A program made the position numbers and the translations under genes. From Marinobacter sp. es.042 (GTDB lineage: Bacteria; Pseudomonadota; Gammaproteobacteria; Pseudomonadales; Oleiphilaceae): 64,000 bases of DNA. Shown here piece by piece: positions 44,083-53,504 of this stretch. Location: contig NZ_LT897781.1 in assembly GCF_900188315.1 (NCBI RefSeq), forward strand, positions 1,178,001 to 1,242,000. Reading direction: 5' to 3'. Positions within the stretch are counted from its first letter, which is position 1. Each line of letters opens with the position of its first letter. The notes under the pieces were generated by a model that had not been told where the DNA came from, ran no database searches, and was given only the letters and a program-made list of their open reading frames with translations.

Positions 44083-45324
44083 ATGACCAAATCCGCAGAA
44101 ACAGCCCATGATCTGGTGGTGTTCGGTGCCACCAGCTTCGTCGGCCAGATTCTTACCCGTTACTTGCTCGAGACCTACGGTGTAGGCCAATCGGTAAAAT
44201 GGGCGATTGCCGGACGCTCCGAGAGCAAGCTCAACACGCTGAAGAGCAGCCTTGGCGACAAAGCTGGGGATCTGCCGGTGATTCTTGCCGATGCCGCCGA
44301 CGACGCAGCCCTCAAGTCCATGTGTGAGCAGACCCGCGTGATTATATCCACGGTTGGCCCCTATGCGCTTTACGGCGAGCCGCTGGTCAAGGCTTGCGTA
44401 CAGACTGGCACGGACTACTGCGATCTCACCGGCGAAGTTCAATGGATTCGCAAGATGGTGGAGCGTTACGAGGCGGAGGCGAAAACCTCCGGAGCGCGCA
44501 TTGTTCACTGTTGCGGTTTCGACTCGATTCCCTCTGACATGGGCGTCTGGTTCCTGCAGAATCAGGCGGAGCAGACTTTCGGAATGCCTTGCCAGGATGT
44601 CCGCATGCGGGTCAAGACCGCCAAGGGCGAGTTCTCGGGCGGTACGGTAGCCTCCATGATGAATGTGGCGAAGGAAGCGGCGGCGGATCCGAAGCTGCGC
44701 AAGGAGCTGGCCAACCCGTTTTCCATCTGCCCGCCAGAACATCGCTCCAAGACCCGGCAGCCCAGCCTCAAGGGCGCCGAGTTTGATAAGACGTTCAACG
44801 CCTGGCTTGCTCCCTTCGTGATGGGCGCCATCAATACACGGGTGGTTCATCGCTCCAATGCCATGCAGAACGCGCGGTACGGCAAGGAATTTACCTACGA
44901 TGAAGCCATGATGACCGGTCGTGGCACCAAGGGCCGGCTGGCTGCTTATGCGATCACCGGCGGCCTGGCGGCGTTCTTTACCGCCTCGGCCATCAAACCG
45001 ACTCGCTGGCTGGTGGAGAAGTTTGTCCCTCAGCCGGGCGAGGGCCCAAGCCCTGAAGCCCAGAAAGCCGGGTTTTATGATCTGCGCTTTGTTGGTCGCA
45101 CCGCGGACGGCAAGACCATCATCACCAAAGTGACCGGGGATCAGGATCCGGGCTACGGTTCCACGGGCAAGATGTTGGGCGAAGCGGGCATGTGCCTGGC
45201 GTTCGATATTCCGGCGGATCGGCCAGGCGGATTCTGGACACCGTCTTCTCTGCTGGATGGCAAGCTGATGGACAGGCTTACCAGCAAGGCGGGATTGACG
45301 TTTGAGGTTCTCGAAACCCGCTAA
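44083..45324 (+). CDS. Saccharopine dehydrogenase-like NADP-binding protein (trans-acting enoyl reductase family)
   Basis: A 413-residue protein opening with an NAD(P)-binding segment VVFGATSFVGQILTRYLLETYGVGQSVKWAIAGRSESKL and VISTVGPYALYGEPLVKACVQTGTDYCDLTGE, the hallmark of this family. Relatives include the mycobacterial trans-acting enoyl reductase and eukaryotic SCCPDH, and they act in lipid metabolism. The specific substrate is unknown. It converges with cydC, overlapping by 4 bases. Confidence 0.85.
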   Translation: MTKSAETAHDLVVFGATSFVGQILTRYLLETYGVGQSVKWAIAGRSESKLNTLKSSLGDKAGDLPVILADAADDAALKSMCEQTRVIISTVGPYALYGEPLVKACVQTGTDYCDLTGEVQWIRKMVERYEAEAKTSGARIVHCCGFDSIPSDMGVWFLQNQAEQTFGMPCQDVRMRVKTAKGEFSGGTVASMMNVAKEAAADPKLRKELANPFSICPPEHRSKTRQPSLKGAEFDKTFNAWLAPFVMGAINTRVVHRSNAMQNARYGKEFTYDEAMMTGRGTKGRLAAYAITGGLAAFFTASAIKPTRWLVEKFVPQPGEGPSPEAQKAGFYDLRFVGRTADGKTIITKVTGDQDPGYGSTGKMLGEAGMCLAFDIPADRPGGFWTPSSLLDGKLMDRLTSKAGLTFEVLETR

Positions 45325-46937
45325 CCACTCAGGTAGATCACACGGTCGGCGCCCGGAAGGGCAGCCGACCCGTGTGCAAGACTGACCACGGTTTTCCCTT
45401 CCAGAAGCGATTCCATCCGTTTTGCTATCCTCGACCGGGTCTCGGCATCCAGGCCAGTGAAAGGCTCATCCAATATGACCAGGGGAGCTGGATTCAGTAA
45501 CACCCGCGCCAGCGCCACTCTTCGTGCCTCGCCGCCTGAAAGCCTGCTTCCGGCGCTGCCCAGCCAGGTATCGAGTTGATCCGGTTCGGTAGCGAAGCGC
45601 TCAGCCAGTTCCATCTGCTCCAGCATGCTCCAGAGTTCCGTATCCGAAGCCTCCGGAGATCCCAGTAACAGGTTGGCCCGCAACGTGTCTTCAAACAACA
45701 CGGTTTTCTGGGTCAGGTAAACGCAATCCCTCCGCGCCAGGCTTCCCTGAGCAACCGGCAAAAGACCGGCTAGCACATCGGCGAGTGAAGATTTTCCGCT
45801 GCCGGAGTGGCCCAGAATACCGATGCGTTTGCCATCCTCAATCTCAAGATTGAAGCGCGTGAACAGCGGCGCGTAACCGGCGTGCTTCACCGCAATGTTG
45901 TCTGCAAGAAGGGCAGTTTTCGGCGGCAATTCTTGCTTTTCGTTTATAGCCTGCCGTTCCTCTTCGCGGCAATCGCGGTTCAGACGCGCCGCGGAAGCGA
46001 TGGTTGCTCCAAGCTTGCCAAAGGCATCAGGCAGCATGGCATAGACCTCAGCCAGCCCGAGAAGAGCGATGGGCAGTAAAACCAGCACAGGCCCGGATAG
46101 CGTGCCCGCCTGGAACAAGGCAAAGCCCGCCCAGAGCGCCAGGACTGCGGAGAGGTTTACCAGCAGATGGGTTCCGGCCAGATGCCAGCCCACACGGGTG
46201 TCCGTTTTTGCCTGCTCTGAGGTTACCTGATGGGCCTGGCGCATAAGCCAGGCAGCATGTTTGCCAGTGCGACCGGCAGCAGTAAGTTCCGAGAAACCTT
46301 CAATATGTTCGATGACCGCCGTTCGCAATTCTTCCTGCCGGTCGCTTTGCCGGGCCGCGAGTTGCCAGGTTCTGAGGTAAACACCAACTGTCGCGACCGC
46401 CAGAGCAATCACAAGCAGCAGTGCCACCAGTACAGCGGTTCCAACATCAAATAGAATGGCTGCCAGCACCAACACCAGGACGGTTACCAGGCCAGCCAGA
46501 GCCGTAGGTGCGATCAAACGAAGGTACAGGGTATCAAGGGCATCGACATCGCTGGTCAGGCGCGAGAGCCACTGGGCGCCACTCAGCTCTCCCCGGCGTA
46601 CGCGCGTGGCGCGGGACAGCCGAGAGAACAGGTTCACGCGGATATCTGTAAGCAGTCTCAGAACCGTATCGTGGTTATACACCCGTTCCAGATACCGGAA
46701 CACCGTTCGCGAAACGGCGAAAAACCGGATAGCGCCACCGGGTACGTAAAGGTTGATGGTGGCCGCCACTCCGGCAGCCAGGAGCAATCCCACCAGCGCC
46801 GTTTTGGTAAGGAACCAGCCAGACACGGCCAACAGCGCAATGCCGGAGAGCAGGGTGGCGAGAATCAGAAAACCACCTACCACCAAGCGTCCGGGCCGAT
46901 TTAAGATCAGCTCCAGCCACGGTTTCAGCTCACGCAT
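45321..46937 (-). CDS. cydC: CydC, ABC exporter subunit for bd oxidase assembly
   Basis: A 538-residue half-transporter: an N-terminal six-helix membrane domain and an ABC ATPase with Walker A GHSGSGKSS, signature LSGGEARRVALARVL and Walker B LVILDEPFTGLD. CydDC exports cysteine and glutathione to the periplasm and is needed to assemble cytochrome bd. Its ATG overlaps the cydD stop by 8 bases. It is last in cydABDC. Confidence 0.92.
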   Translation of the reverse strand: MRELKPWLELILNRPGRLVVGGFLILATLLSGIALLAVSGWFLTKTALVGLLLAAGVAATINLYVPGGAIRFFAVSRTVFRYLERVYNHDTVLRLLTDIRVNLFSRLSRATRVRRGELSGAQWLSRLTSDVDALDTLYLRLIAPTALAGLVTVLVLVLAAILFDVGTAVLVALLLVIALAVATVGVYLRTWQLAARQSDRQEELRTAVIEHIEGFSELTAAGRTGKHAAWLMRQAHQVTSEQAKTDTRVGWHLAGTHLLVNLSAVLALWAGFALFQAGTLSGPVLVLLPIALLGLAEVYAMLPDAFGKLGATIASAARLNRDCREEERQAINEKQELPPKTALLADNIAVKHAGYAPLFTRFNLEIEDGKRIGILGHSGSGKSSLADVLAGLLPVAQGSLARRDCVYLTQKTVLFEDTLRANLLLGSPEASDTELWSMLEQMELAERFATEPDQLDTWLGSAGSRLSGGEARRVALARVLLNPAPLVILDEPFTGLDAETRSRIAKRMESLLEGKTVVSLAHGSAALPGADRVIYLSG

Positions 46938-48642
46938 CGCGAACCTCCCCGCCGGAGACCAGCAGAACCCGGTTTGCCAGTGTCAGCAAGGCCTGGTGAT
47001 GGGTGGAGAAGATCAGGGTTTTGCCGGCTACCGCCAGTTTGTGCAGAGCCTCCAGCACAAACACCTCACTGTCGCTGTCGAGGCCCGCGGTAGGTTCATC
47101 CAGCAGAATCAGGTCATAATCCGCCAGGAAAATACGTGCCAGGCTCAGCCGCCGTGCCTGGCCGCCGGAGAGTCCCTGACCCTCCTCGGATATCGGGCTG
47201 TAGATACCCTGTTGGCGGCTATCCAGCAGGGATCCAAGGCCGACGTTGCGCAGGGCGGTTTCAATGGCAATATCGGAGGCGTCCGGCGTAGTCAGCCTGA
47301 GGTTATCGGCCCAGGTACCCTGAACCAGGAAGCCTTTCTGCCCCAGCCAACCGAACCGGAAACTTCCCGCTGATTCGCCAAACAGGTGGAGCTCACCGGT
47401 ATCCGGTGCCATAAAACCCGCCAGCAGATGCAGCAGGGTTGACTTGCCGCCGCCCGAGGGCCCGGTCAGGGCAATCACTTCGCCTTTTTGAATCGTCAGC
47501 GAGAGATCCTGAATAACGGGCTGATCCGACCGAAAGCGTTTACTGACGGACCGCAACTCGATGCGATCATCCACGCCCGCCACCGGGTTGCTATCCGTAG
47601 ACGTGTCGAAGTGCGCTGGCGAACCAAGCCGTTCAAGAATTTCTGTGCCCGCGCCCATGGCCGCTGCGCGATCGTGATAATGCTGTGACAGCGTCCGTAA
47701 GGGCTGGAAGAACTCCGGGGCCAGCAACAGAATCAGAAGCCCGGAAAATAGCGTGAGATCTTCGGACGGGCCATAGGTGATGTAGCCCAGCAAACCAAAA
47801 CCGATGTAAATGGCGATAACGGCAATGGCCACTGAAGCAAAGAACTCCAGGACCGCCGACGACAGAAACGCAATCCGCAGCGTTTTCATGGTAACGCGCC
47901 GATAGTGATCGGACCGTTTGCGAATGAGTTCTGCAGCACCCGTCGTCTGGCCAAACAACTGCAGGGTGGTTAGGCCGCGCACCTTGTCCAGAAACTGTCC
48001 GGAGAGCCGGCTGATGGTCTCGAAGTGCTGCTGGTTTAGCTTTTCCGCGCCCATGCCCACCAGCGCCATGAACAGCGGAATCAGCGGTGCAGACAACAGC
48101 AGGAAAATACCTGCCAGCCAGTCCAGCCAGAACACGAGAACGAGGATCAGCAGCGGCACGATCATCGACAGCGTCATTTGCGGCAGAAAACGGGCGAAAT
48201 AACCGTGCAGTGCTTCCACGTGGTCAATCCATTCCCGGGCAAGGGTGCCTGCCGAGGATTGGCCCAGCTCTACCGGGCCGGTAGCCTGCCAGTGTTTGTG
48301 GAGCTGACGCCTGGCATCCCGCCGCACCTGTTCGCTGCAACGGGCTGCAAAACGCGTCTGAAAGCCCTGGCCAAGGGCCCGAACCACCAGTGCGAGAATC
48401 AGCGCGAGGAAGAGGGGGGTGAGGTCCGCAATCGGGACCTCGTCAATCACGCCCAGATGAATGATCCGGGCCAACAACACCATCTGGATGATGGTGGCTA
48501 TGCCGGCCACTGTGCCCGCAGCAACAGTACTGCGGATCCAGAGGCGATTGCCGAGGGCAAGCTGCGCGAGCCAGCCTTTGACGGCTTTCTGGTCAGTGGC
48601 GGAGGAGTCTCCCCCGCCATCATTGGCCAGTGGCTCCACCAT
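46930..48642 (-). CDS. cydD: CydD, ABC exporter subunit for bd oxidase assembly
   Basis: A 570-residue half-transporter with membrane domain (about 20-330) and ATPase domain: Walker A GPSGGGKSTLLHLLAG, signature LSGGQARRLSLARIFL, Walker B LILLDEPTAGLD. It pairs with CydC. It starts immediately after the cydB stop, so the four cyd genes form one tight operon. Confidence 0.93.
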   Translation of the reverse strand: MVEPLANDGGGDSSATDQKAVKGWLAQLALGNRLWIRSTVAAGTVAGIATIIQMVLLARIIHLGVIDEVPIADLTPLFLALILALVVRALGQGFQTRFAARCSEQVRRDARRQLHKHWQATGPVELGQSSAGTLAREWIDHVEALHGYFARFLPQMTLSMIVPLLILVLVFWLDWLAGIFLLLSAPLIPLFMALVGMGAEKLNQQHFETISRLSGQFLDKVRGLTTLQLFGQTTGAAELIRKRSDHYRRVTMKTLRIAFLSSAVLEFFASVAIAVIAIYIGFGLLGYITYGPSEDLTLFSGLLILLLAPEFFQPLRTLSQHYHDRAAAMGAGTEILERLGSPAHFDTSTDSNPVAGVDDRIELRSVSKRFRSDQPVIQDLSLTIQKGEVIALTGPSGGGKSTLLHLLAGFMAPDTGELHLFGESAGSFRFGWLGQKGFLVQGTWADNLRLTTPDASDIAIETALRNVGLGSLLDSRQQGIYSPISEEGQGLSGGQARRLSLARIFLADYDLILLDEPTAGLDSDSEVFVLEALHKLAVAGKTLIFSTHHQALLTLANRVLLVSGGEVRDA

Positions 48643-49644
48643 TCAGTGGTATCCCTCGCCGGCTCGGACCTTGCCCCGGAAGACCCAGTAGGTCCACGCG
48701 GTATAGGCCAACACGATCGGGATTACGAACAGCAGGCCCAACAGCAGGAACAGCTGGGATTCGTAGGCAGACGCGGCGTCCCAGAGGGTGTATTCCGGCG
48801 GAACCACATACGGCCAGCGGCTGACCACCAGGCCAAGGTAGGTGGTTATGAACAGCCCCATGGTGGCGACGAACGGCATGCCGTCCCGGCGATCACGCAC
48901 TGAACGATAAATCTGGATAGCGCACAGCAGTGTAAGAACCGGCAGAATCCAGATAATGCTCAGGTTAGAGAACCAGCGCTCACGGACCATTTCGTCCACG
49001 AACGGTGTCCAGACTCCAATGATGCCAAAGACAACCAGCACCGCCAGCAGCAGAGGCACGGTGATCTTGTAGGCCCACTGCTGCAGATAACCCTCGGTCT
49101 TCATGATCAGCCAGGTGGAGCCGAGCAGGGCATAGCCAGCCAGCATGCCCAGGCCCGTCAGTACCGTGAACGGCGTGAGCCAATCCAGTGCACCGCCCAC
49201 GTAAACCCCGTTTGCGGTCTCAAAACCCTGGATATAGGCGCCAACCACAGCGCCCTGAGCGAAAGAGGCGACGGTAGAACCGCCTGCAAACGCCCAGTTC
49301 CACAGATAACGCGAGGTGCGGGCCTTGAACCGGAACTCGAACGCCACGCCCCGGAAGATCAGCCCGGCCAGCAGCAGGAACACACCAATGTACAGCGCCG
49401 GCAGGAAGATGGAATACACCATCGGGAAGGCAGCAAGAAGGCCGGCACCACCGAGCACCAACCAGGTTTCGTTACCGTCCCACACCGGTGCCACCGAGTT
49501 CATCATGGTGTCCCGGGCTTCCTCATTCGGGGCGAAAGGAAAGAGAATTCCGACGCCCAGATCGAAGCCGTCCATCAACACATACATGATGATGCCGAAG
49601 CCAATAATGAATGCCCAGATAAGAGGCAGATCAAACAGTTCCAT
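48643..49644 (-). CDS. cydB: Cytochrome bd-type quinol oxidase subunit II
   Basis: A 333-residue membrane protein with the CydB opening LPLIWAFIIGFGIIMYVLMDGFDLGVGILFPF and the motif APVWDGNETWLVLGG. Its length (333) matches the CioB-type short subunit rather than the 379-residue E. coli CydB. It stabilises the heme-bearing subunit I. It lies 2 bases after cydA. Confidence 0.94.
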   Translation of the reverse strand: MELFDLPLIWAFIIGFGIIMYVLMDGFDLGVGILFPFAPNEEARDTMMNSVAPVWDGNETWLVLGGAGLLAAFPMVYSIFLPALYIGVFLLLAGLIFRGVAFEFRFKARTSRYLWNWAFAGGSTVASFAQGAVVGAYIQGFETANGVYVGGALDWLTPFTVLTGLGMLAGYALLGSTWLIMKTEGYLQQWAYKITVPLLLAVLVVFGIIGVWTPFVDEMVRERWFSNLSIIWILPVLTLLCAIQIYRSVRDRRDGMPFVATMGLFITTYLGLVVSRWPYVVPPEYTLWDAASAYESQLFLLLGLLFVIPIVLAYTAWTYWVFRGKVRAGEGYH

Positions 49645-49646
49645 AA

Positions 49647-51077
49647 TCAGTGACCTCCCTGGCTGGCCGGTTTACCGTGATGCTGGTCTTCATCAATCTC
49701 AAAAGGCACGTGTGCGGCAGAGAACGGACGTTTCGGCCGTTCGGCCTCGTGCTCGTCTTCATCCTGGTCTTCGAGACCGACATAAAGCACGCGCATCAGG
49801 TAATACACGCCGGCAGAGAACACCAGGGCGTACACCACGACATAGCCGATAAGTGTGAACAGAGCCATACCACCGGTCAGTGACGGGGTCAGGGCCTCGG
49901 CCTGGGTCATCTGGCCATACACCAGCCAGGGCGCCCGACCTACCTCGGTCACAAACCAGCCGGTCAGCACAGCAAAGAAAGGCGCAATGCTCATAAAGCG
50001 CATGCCCTGCAGGAACCAGTTGGTGCGCCAGTATCTACCGCCGGCACGCAGAACCAGTCCAGTAAGCGCGAAGGCGATCATCAGCAAGCCAATGCCCACC
50101 ATGATGCGGAACGACCAAAACACGATTACGACGGGTGGCTGCTCTTCAACCGGCACCGCGCTTACGCCCGGTACTTCACCGTCCCATTCGTGGGTGAGGA
50201 TGAAACTGGCAAGACTCGGAATGCCAATCTCGAACAGGTTACGCTGGTTTTCCTGATCGGGAATGGCAAACAGCAGCAACGGCACATTGCGGGAGGTTTC
50301 CCAGTTACCTTCCATGGCCGCTACTTTGGTCGGCTGGTGCTCCAGAGTGTTCAGGCCATGGAAATCCCCCAGGACTGCCTGTGCAGGGGCAATGAACAGC
50401 AACAGCCAAAGACACATGGACAACGCTTTCTTGTTCGCCTCAACCTCGCGGCCGCGCAGCAGGTACCAGGCGCTTACACCGGCCACCACAAAGCCACCGG
50501 TCAGGAAGGAGGCCAGTGCCATGTGGGCGAAGCGGTAGGGGAAAGAGGGATTGAAGAGCGCCTCGCTCCAGGAAGTGACGTAGAACACGCCGTCGCGAAG
50601 TTCGGTGCCGGCCGGAGTCTGCATCCAGCTGTTGGCCGAGAGAATCCAGAACGACGAAATAAAGGTGCCGGTGGCAACCATGATAGCGGCAAACAGGTGA
50701 ACACCAGCGGGCACCTTGTCGCGACCAAACAGGAGCACCCCGAGGAACGCCGCTTCCAGGAAGAACGCGGTCACCACCTCGTAACTGAGAACAGGGCCCA
50801 AGAAGTTGGCGGAAGCCTGGGCGAAGTTACTCCAGTTGGTTCCGAACTGGAACGACATCACGATGCCCGAGACCACCCCCATGCCGAACACCACGGCAAA
50901 CACCTTGGTCCAGAAGGCAGAGAGCTTCACCCATGACGGATTACCTGTTTTGAAGGCCAGGCCCTCGAGTACCGCAATGTAAGAAGCGAGGCCGATGGTA
51001 AACACCGGAAAAATGGCGTGAAATGACACCACGAACGCGAACTGGATTCGCGATAGAATTAGGGGATCAAGTTCCAT
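49647..51077 (-). CDS. cydA: Cytochrome bd-type quinol oxidase subunit I (short Q-loop, CioA-like)
   Basis: A 476-residue subunit I. Heme ligands are His20 (SFHAIFP) and His185 (RFAHMALAS) with Met326 (FRIMVG). The quinol-binding GRW-like region is seen as Lys251 and Glu257 in TKVAAMEGNWET. The Q-loop insert of E. coli CydA is missing, which places it in the short-loop (CIO-type) group. It oxidises quinol and reduces oxygen with high affinity or cyanide resistance. First gene of cydABDC. Confidence 0.94.
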   Translation of the reverse strand: MELDPLILSRIQFAFVVSFHAIFPVFTIGLASYIAVLEGLAFKTGNPSWVKLSAFWTKVFAVVFGMGVVSGIVMSFQFGTNWSNFAQASANFLGPVLSYEVVTAFFLEAAFLGVLLFGRDKVPAGVHLFAAIMVATGTFISSFWILSANSWMQTPAGTELRDGVFYVTSWSEALFNPSFPYRFAHMALASFLTGGFVVAGVSAWYLLRGREVEANKKALSMCLWLLLFIAPAQAVLGDFHGLNTLEHQPTKVAAMEGNWETSRNVPLLLFAIPDQENQRNLFEIGIPSLASFILTHEWDGEVPGVSAVPVEEQPPVVIVFWSFRIMVGIGLLMIAFALTGLVLRAGGRYWRTNWFLQGMRFMSIAPFFAVLTGWFVTEVGRAPWLVYGQMTQAEALTPSLTGGMALFTLIGYVVVYALVFSAGVYYLMRVLYVGLEDQDEDEHEAERPKRPFSAAHVPFEIDEDQHHGKPASQGGH

Positions 51078-51185
51078 GGGAACCCTCCGGTAACGATCAC
51101 ATCATAACAAACGGGCCCAGCGAACCCGTTCAGCCGCTGCCTTAGCTCTGATTGTTATATTGTTATTACCGGCAGATGGTTACTA

Positions 51186-51205
51186 TGCTACTAAATAAAG
51201 TAGCA
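51186..51205. promoter_or_regulatory. Inverted repeat TGCTACT-N6-AGTAGCA upstream of cydA
   Basis: A perfect 7-bp inverted repeat with an AAATAA spacer sits in the 183-base divergent region between cydA and the methyltransferase gene. It is the right size for a dimeric regulator. The regulator is not known. It shares arm length, spacer length and an AGTAG core with the repeat at 29509-29528. Confidence 0.45.
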
Positions 51206-51260
51206 CTTTCGATAGGGCCGATTGTCGCACCCTTGATTTAAAACAATTATGGTGATGCCG

Positions 51261-51902
51261 ATGAGCTTTTACGAAGACAGAATACTGCCTCACATCATAG
51301 ACCGGGCTTGCTCAATGGGCCAGGTGATGAAACTTCGTAGCCAGGTGGTTCCCCATGCCAAAGGTGTCGTCCTGGAGGTGGGCATGGGCTCCGCCATCAA
51401 CATGGAATTCTACAACGCCCACAACGTCGATATGGTGTACGGCCTGGAGCCCTCAGAAGGCATGCGTAGAAAGGCCCTGCCAAACCTTGCCAAAACTCCA
51501 ATAAAGGTAGAATGGCTGGATCTGCCCGGGGAGAAAATCCCTCTGGACGACAACTCCGTGGACACCGTTCTGCTGACCTTCACGCTGTGCACGATCCCCG
51601 ACTGGAACGCCGCTCTTCAACAGATGCGCCGAGTCCTCAAACCCGGCGGTGAACTCCTGTTCCTGGAACACGGCGAATCGCCCCACGATGACACGAGAAA
51701 ATGGCAAAACCGCATCACCCCGGGCTGGAAAAAGCTGGCCGGCGGCTGCCACCTGAACCGACACATCGCAGACCTGATCCGTCACGCCGGCTTTGAAATT
51801 CAGGAACTGGAAAACCTTTACATCCCCAAGGCACCGAAAATCGCGGGATACATTTATAAGGGCAGGGCGATCAACCCGCTAGAGACCAGCCCGGCAGCCT
51901 GA
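51261..51902 (+). CDS. Class I SAM-dependent methyltransferase
   Basis: About 213 residues. SAM motifs: GVVLEVGMGSAINMEFY, YGLEPSEGMRR, and VLKPGGELLFLEHGES. The opening SFYEDRILPHIIDRACSMGQVMKLR is typical of a UbiE-like family found across gammaproteobacteria. The substrate is unknown. Three ATGs are available (51249, 51255, 51261). I prefer the last for its GGTG seven bases upstream and its match to family starts. Confidence 0.82.
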   Translation: MSFYEDRILPHIIDRACSMGQVMKLRSQVVPHAKGVVLEVGMGSAINMEFYNAHNVDMVYGLEPSEGMRRKALPNLAKTPIKVEWLDLPGEKIPLDDNSVDTVLLTFTLCTIPDWNAALQQMRRVLKPGGELLFLEHGESPHDDTRKWQNRITPGWKKLAGGCHLNRHIADLIRHAGFEIQELENLYIPKAPKIAGYIYKGRAINPLETSPAA

Positions 51903-51977
51903 TAGTGCGGGCAGAATCCGAATTGCGTTACCCCACGCAGACTTATACAATTCTGCCCGTCAAAACCTTCCCCGAAT

Positions 51978-52064
51978 GCTCCGGTGGTGAAATTGGTAGA
52001 CACAAGAGACTTAAAATCTCTCGACCGTTAGGTCGTGCCGGTTCGATTCCGGCCCGGAGCACCA
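51978..52064 (+). tRNA. tRNA-Leu (UAA)
   Basis: An 87-base leucine tRNA with long variable arm. The acceptor GCTCCGG (51978-51984) pairs with CCGGAGC (52054-52060), the discriminator is A, and CCA is encoded. The anticodon loop is CTTAAAA with TAA at 52012-52014. T arm GGTTCGATTCC. Confidence 0.96.
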
Positions 52065-52150
52065 CCTTTGTAACCTTCCGAAGCGCGCCGGTAATCAGTG
52101 CTCTTCCAGTCTCAGATAGTTATCGTTTCCGAGGTTCTTAAACGAGAAAA

Positions 52151-52168
52151 GCCAACCCGGGGGCTGGC
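52151..52168 (-). terminator. Weak terminator of the PEP-CTERM gene
   Basis: GCCAACCC pairs with GGGCTGGC (one G-U on the minus strand), followed on that strand by TTTT. It lies 22 bases after the PEP-CTERM gene stop. Confidence 0.5.
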
Positions 52169-52189
52169 CTCACTGACACCAAATGGCGA

Positions 52190-52765
52190 TCATTGCATTT
52201 TTTTTCGACGCGCCACGACGAGACCTGAGAGTCCAAGTCCCAACAGAGCAAGGGTGCCGGGTTCAGGAACACTCTTTGCCTCACCTTTCCAGATAACGCC
52301 TGTCGCGTAGTTTTCACTATTGGTTACATAAAAGTTGAGTCTCCCATCGCCTGCAATAAGAGGGGACCCGCCCAACAGATCTACGACGTCGATAACCTTC
52401 GTCCACGGAGAGCTGATGTTGTAGTCTTCAGAGTCAAAGATCGTTTGGCCTTTGCTTTTGATTATCAGATCGTCATCGTAGGAGACAAACAATGAGTGGA
52501 TGATCGCGTCTGTGCCAGTTTTGTTGAGGTCTTCCTCCCAAATCCTGTAACCCGCGTTATCGACCCACCAGCTAGCCTGATCCTGTATCCAGTCTGCCCC
52601 ATCAAGAGCTGTGCCGGTAGGATCGACATAGGTTCCGACTGTTTGCCCAGAAAGAGTACATCCAACGCATTCGTCCCCGAGGCTGGACATGAAAGGAATT
52701 GCGTGTGCAATGGCGGATGTAAAGCTGAGTACAGCTGTTGCTGCTATTAGGCTCAGTGTCTTCAT
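52190..52765 (-). CDS. PEP-CTERM sorting domain protein
   Basis: A 191-residue secreted protein. It has an N-terminal signal peptide (LIAATAVLSFTSAIAHA), and the C-terminal anchor is the canonical VPEPGTLALLGLGLSGLVVARRKK: the PEP motif, a hydrophobic helix and a basic tail. Exosortase (EpsH/XrtA) should cleave after PEP and attach or release the protein in exopolysaccharide-producing Gram-negatives. A close cysteine pair (DECVGCTLSG) lies near the mature N-terminus. No exosortase is in the window. Confidence 0.92.
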   Translation of the reverse strand: MKTLSLIAATAVLSFTSAIAHAIPFMSSLGDECVGCTLSGQTVGTYVDPTGTALDGADWIQDQASWWVDNAGYRIWEEDLNKTGTDAIIHSLFVSYDDDLIIKSKGQTIFDSEDYNISSPWTKVIDVVDLLGGSPLIAGDGRLNFYVTNSENYATGVIWKGEAKSVPEPGTLALLGLGLSGLVVARRKKMQ

Positions 52766-53103
52766 ATGCTTTCCCTTAGTTCTCCGGTGAATTATTCCTT
52801 TTGCCAGACGGAAGCGAATTACGCTTCAGTGGCGCCTTAACCAAGCATTTATTACGCCGACAAGAAAATAACTATGGAAAACATATAGATGGAAAAACCT
52901 TTTTCATTTAGAGCAAAGCGCCATCTCAAATACGTAAAGAATTCCGACACTCCCTCAGTTTGTGGGGATTTTGGTCCCAATAAAGCAATGACAGAGAACC
53001 AGTCAATTGACCTGATTCTCCAGGTCTGAAAGCAAGTGATCGAAGCTCTTACGCCTGCCGTAAGCTTTAACTCAATGTTTTCCGCACGAGGAGACGGAAC
53101 GCC
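52766..53103. other. 338-base intergenic region, AT-rich
   Basis: The stretch is rich in A and T. It has a small hairpin GAAGCG-AATTA-CGCTTC (52811-52827) in the leader of the PEP-CTERM gene. A minus-strand frame at 52852-53133 overlaps the next gene and lacks support. Nothing else is seen. Confidence 0.4.
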
Positions 53104-53466
53104 ATGGCCGAAGTTGAAGCTATCGGTAAGCAAATCGCAGATTATGTGAACGATCCCATCGAGAAAGCCAAGAGGCTGATAGTAACGCCAGTGGGGCAGG
53201 CCAGAATGATTGTGTGTACGGCATCACCCGGCCAGGGTGCCTCGTCGGCGATTGAAGCGGCAAACAGTCTGCTTTCGGACGATGATCAGATAGCGCTGGT
53301 CGAAGATGTCAGTGAACTGACAGATCCTGCGCAGGTGGTTTCCATCATCAATGATGGTGGTATCGAGACCGAAAAGGGGTTCCATGTGGCTTTCAGTCTT
53401 TCTGACGAGACGATTGCAAGGCAGGTGGAGAAAGAGCTCGACCTCAAGGTTTTTACGGGGCAATAG
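53104..53466 (+). CDS. Protein of unknown function
   Basis: A 120-residue soluble protein starting at ATG 53104 after GAGGAGACGG. It has a helical first third (EVEAIGKQIADYVNDPIEKAKRL) and an alpha/beta remainder with VCTASPGQGASSAIEAANSL, which faintly resembles a P-loop start but lacks GK[ST]. It stands alone between PEP-CTERM and crotonase genes. Not recognised. Confidence 0.6.
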   Translation: MAEVEAIGKQIADYVNDPIEKAKRLIVTPVGQARMIVCTASPGQGASSAIEAANSLLSDDDQIALVEDVSELTDPAQVVSIINDGGIETEKGFHVAFSLSDETIARQVEKELDLKVFTGQ

Positions 53467-53504
53467 CCCCGTCTGTTGGATAGGCGGCCATTTGGCCCCT
53501 GCCA

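Noticed and set aside
51233..51246. TTGAT-TTAA-AACAA, an FNR/ANR-like box
   Set aside because: One mismatch in the second half, and about 155 bases from cydA. Too weak and badly placed to claim for the oxidase operon.
52852..53133. 93-codon minus-strand frame in an AT-rich gap
   Set aside because: Overlaps the start of the plus-strand gene at 53104 and has no ribosome site or family.
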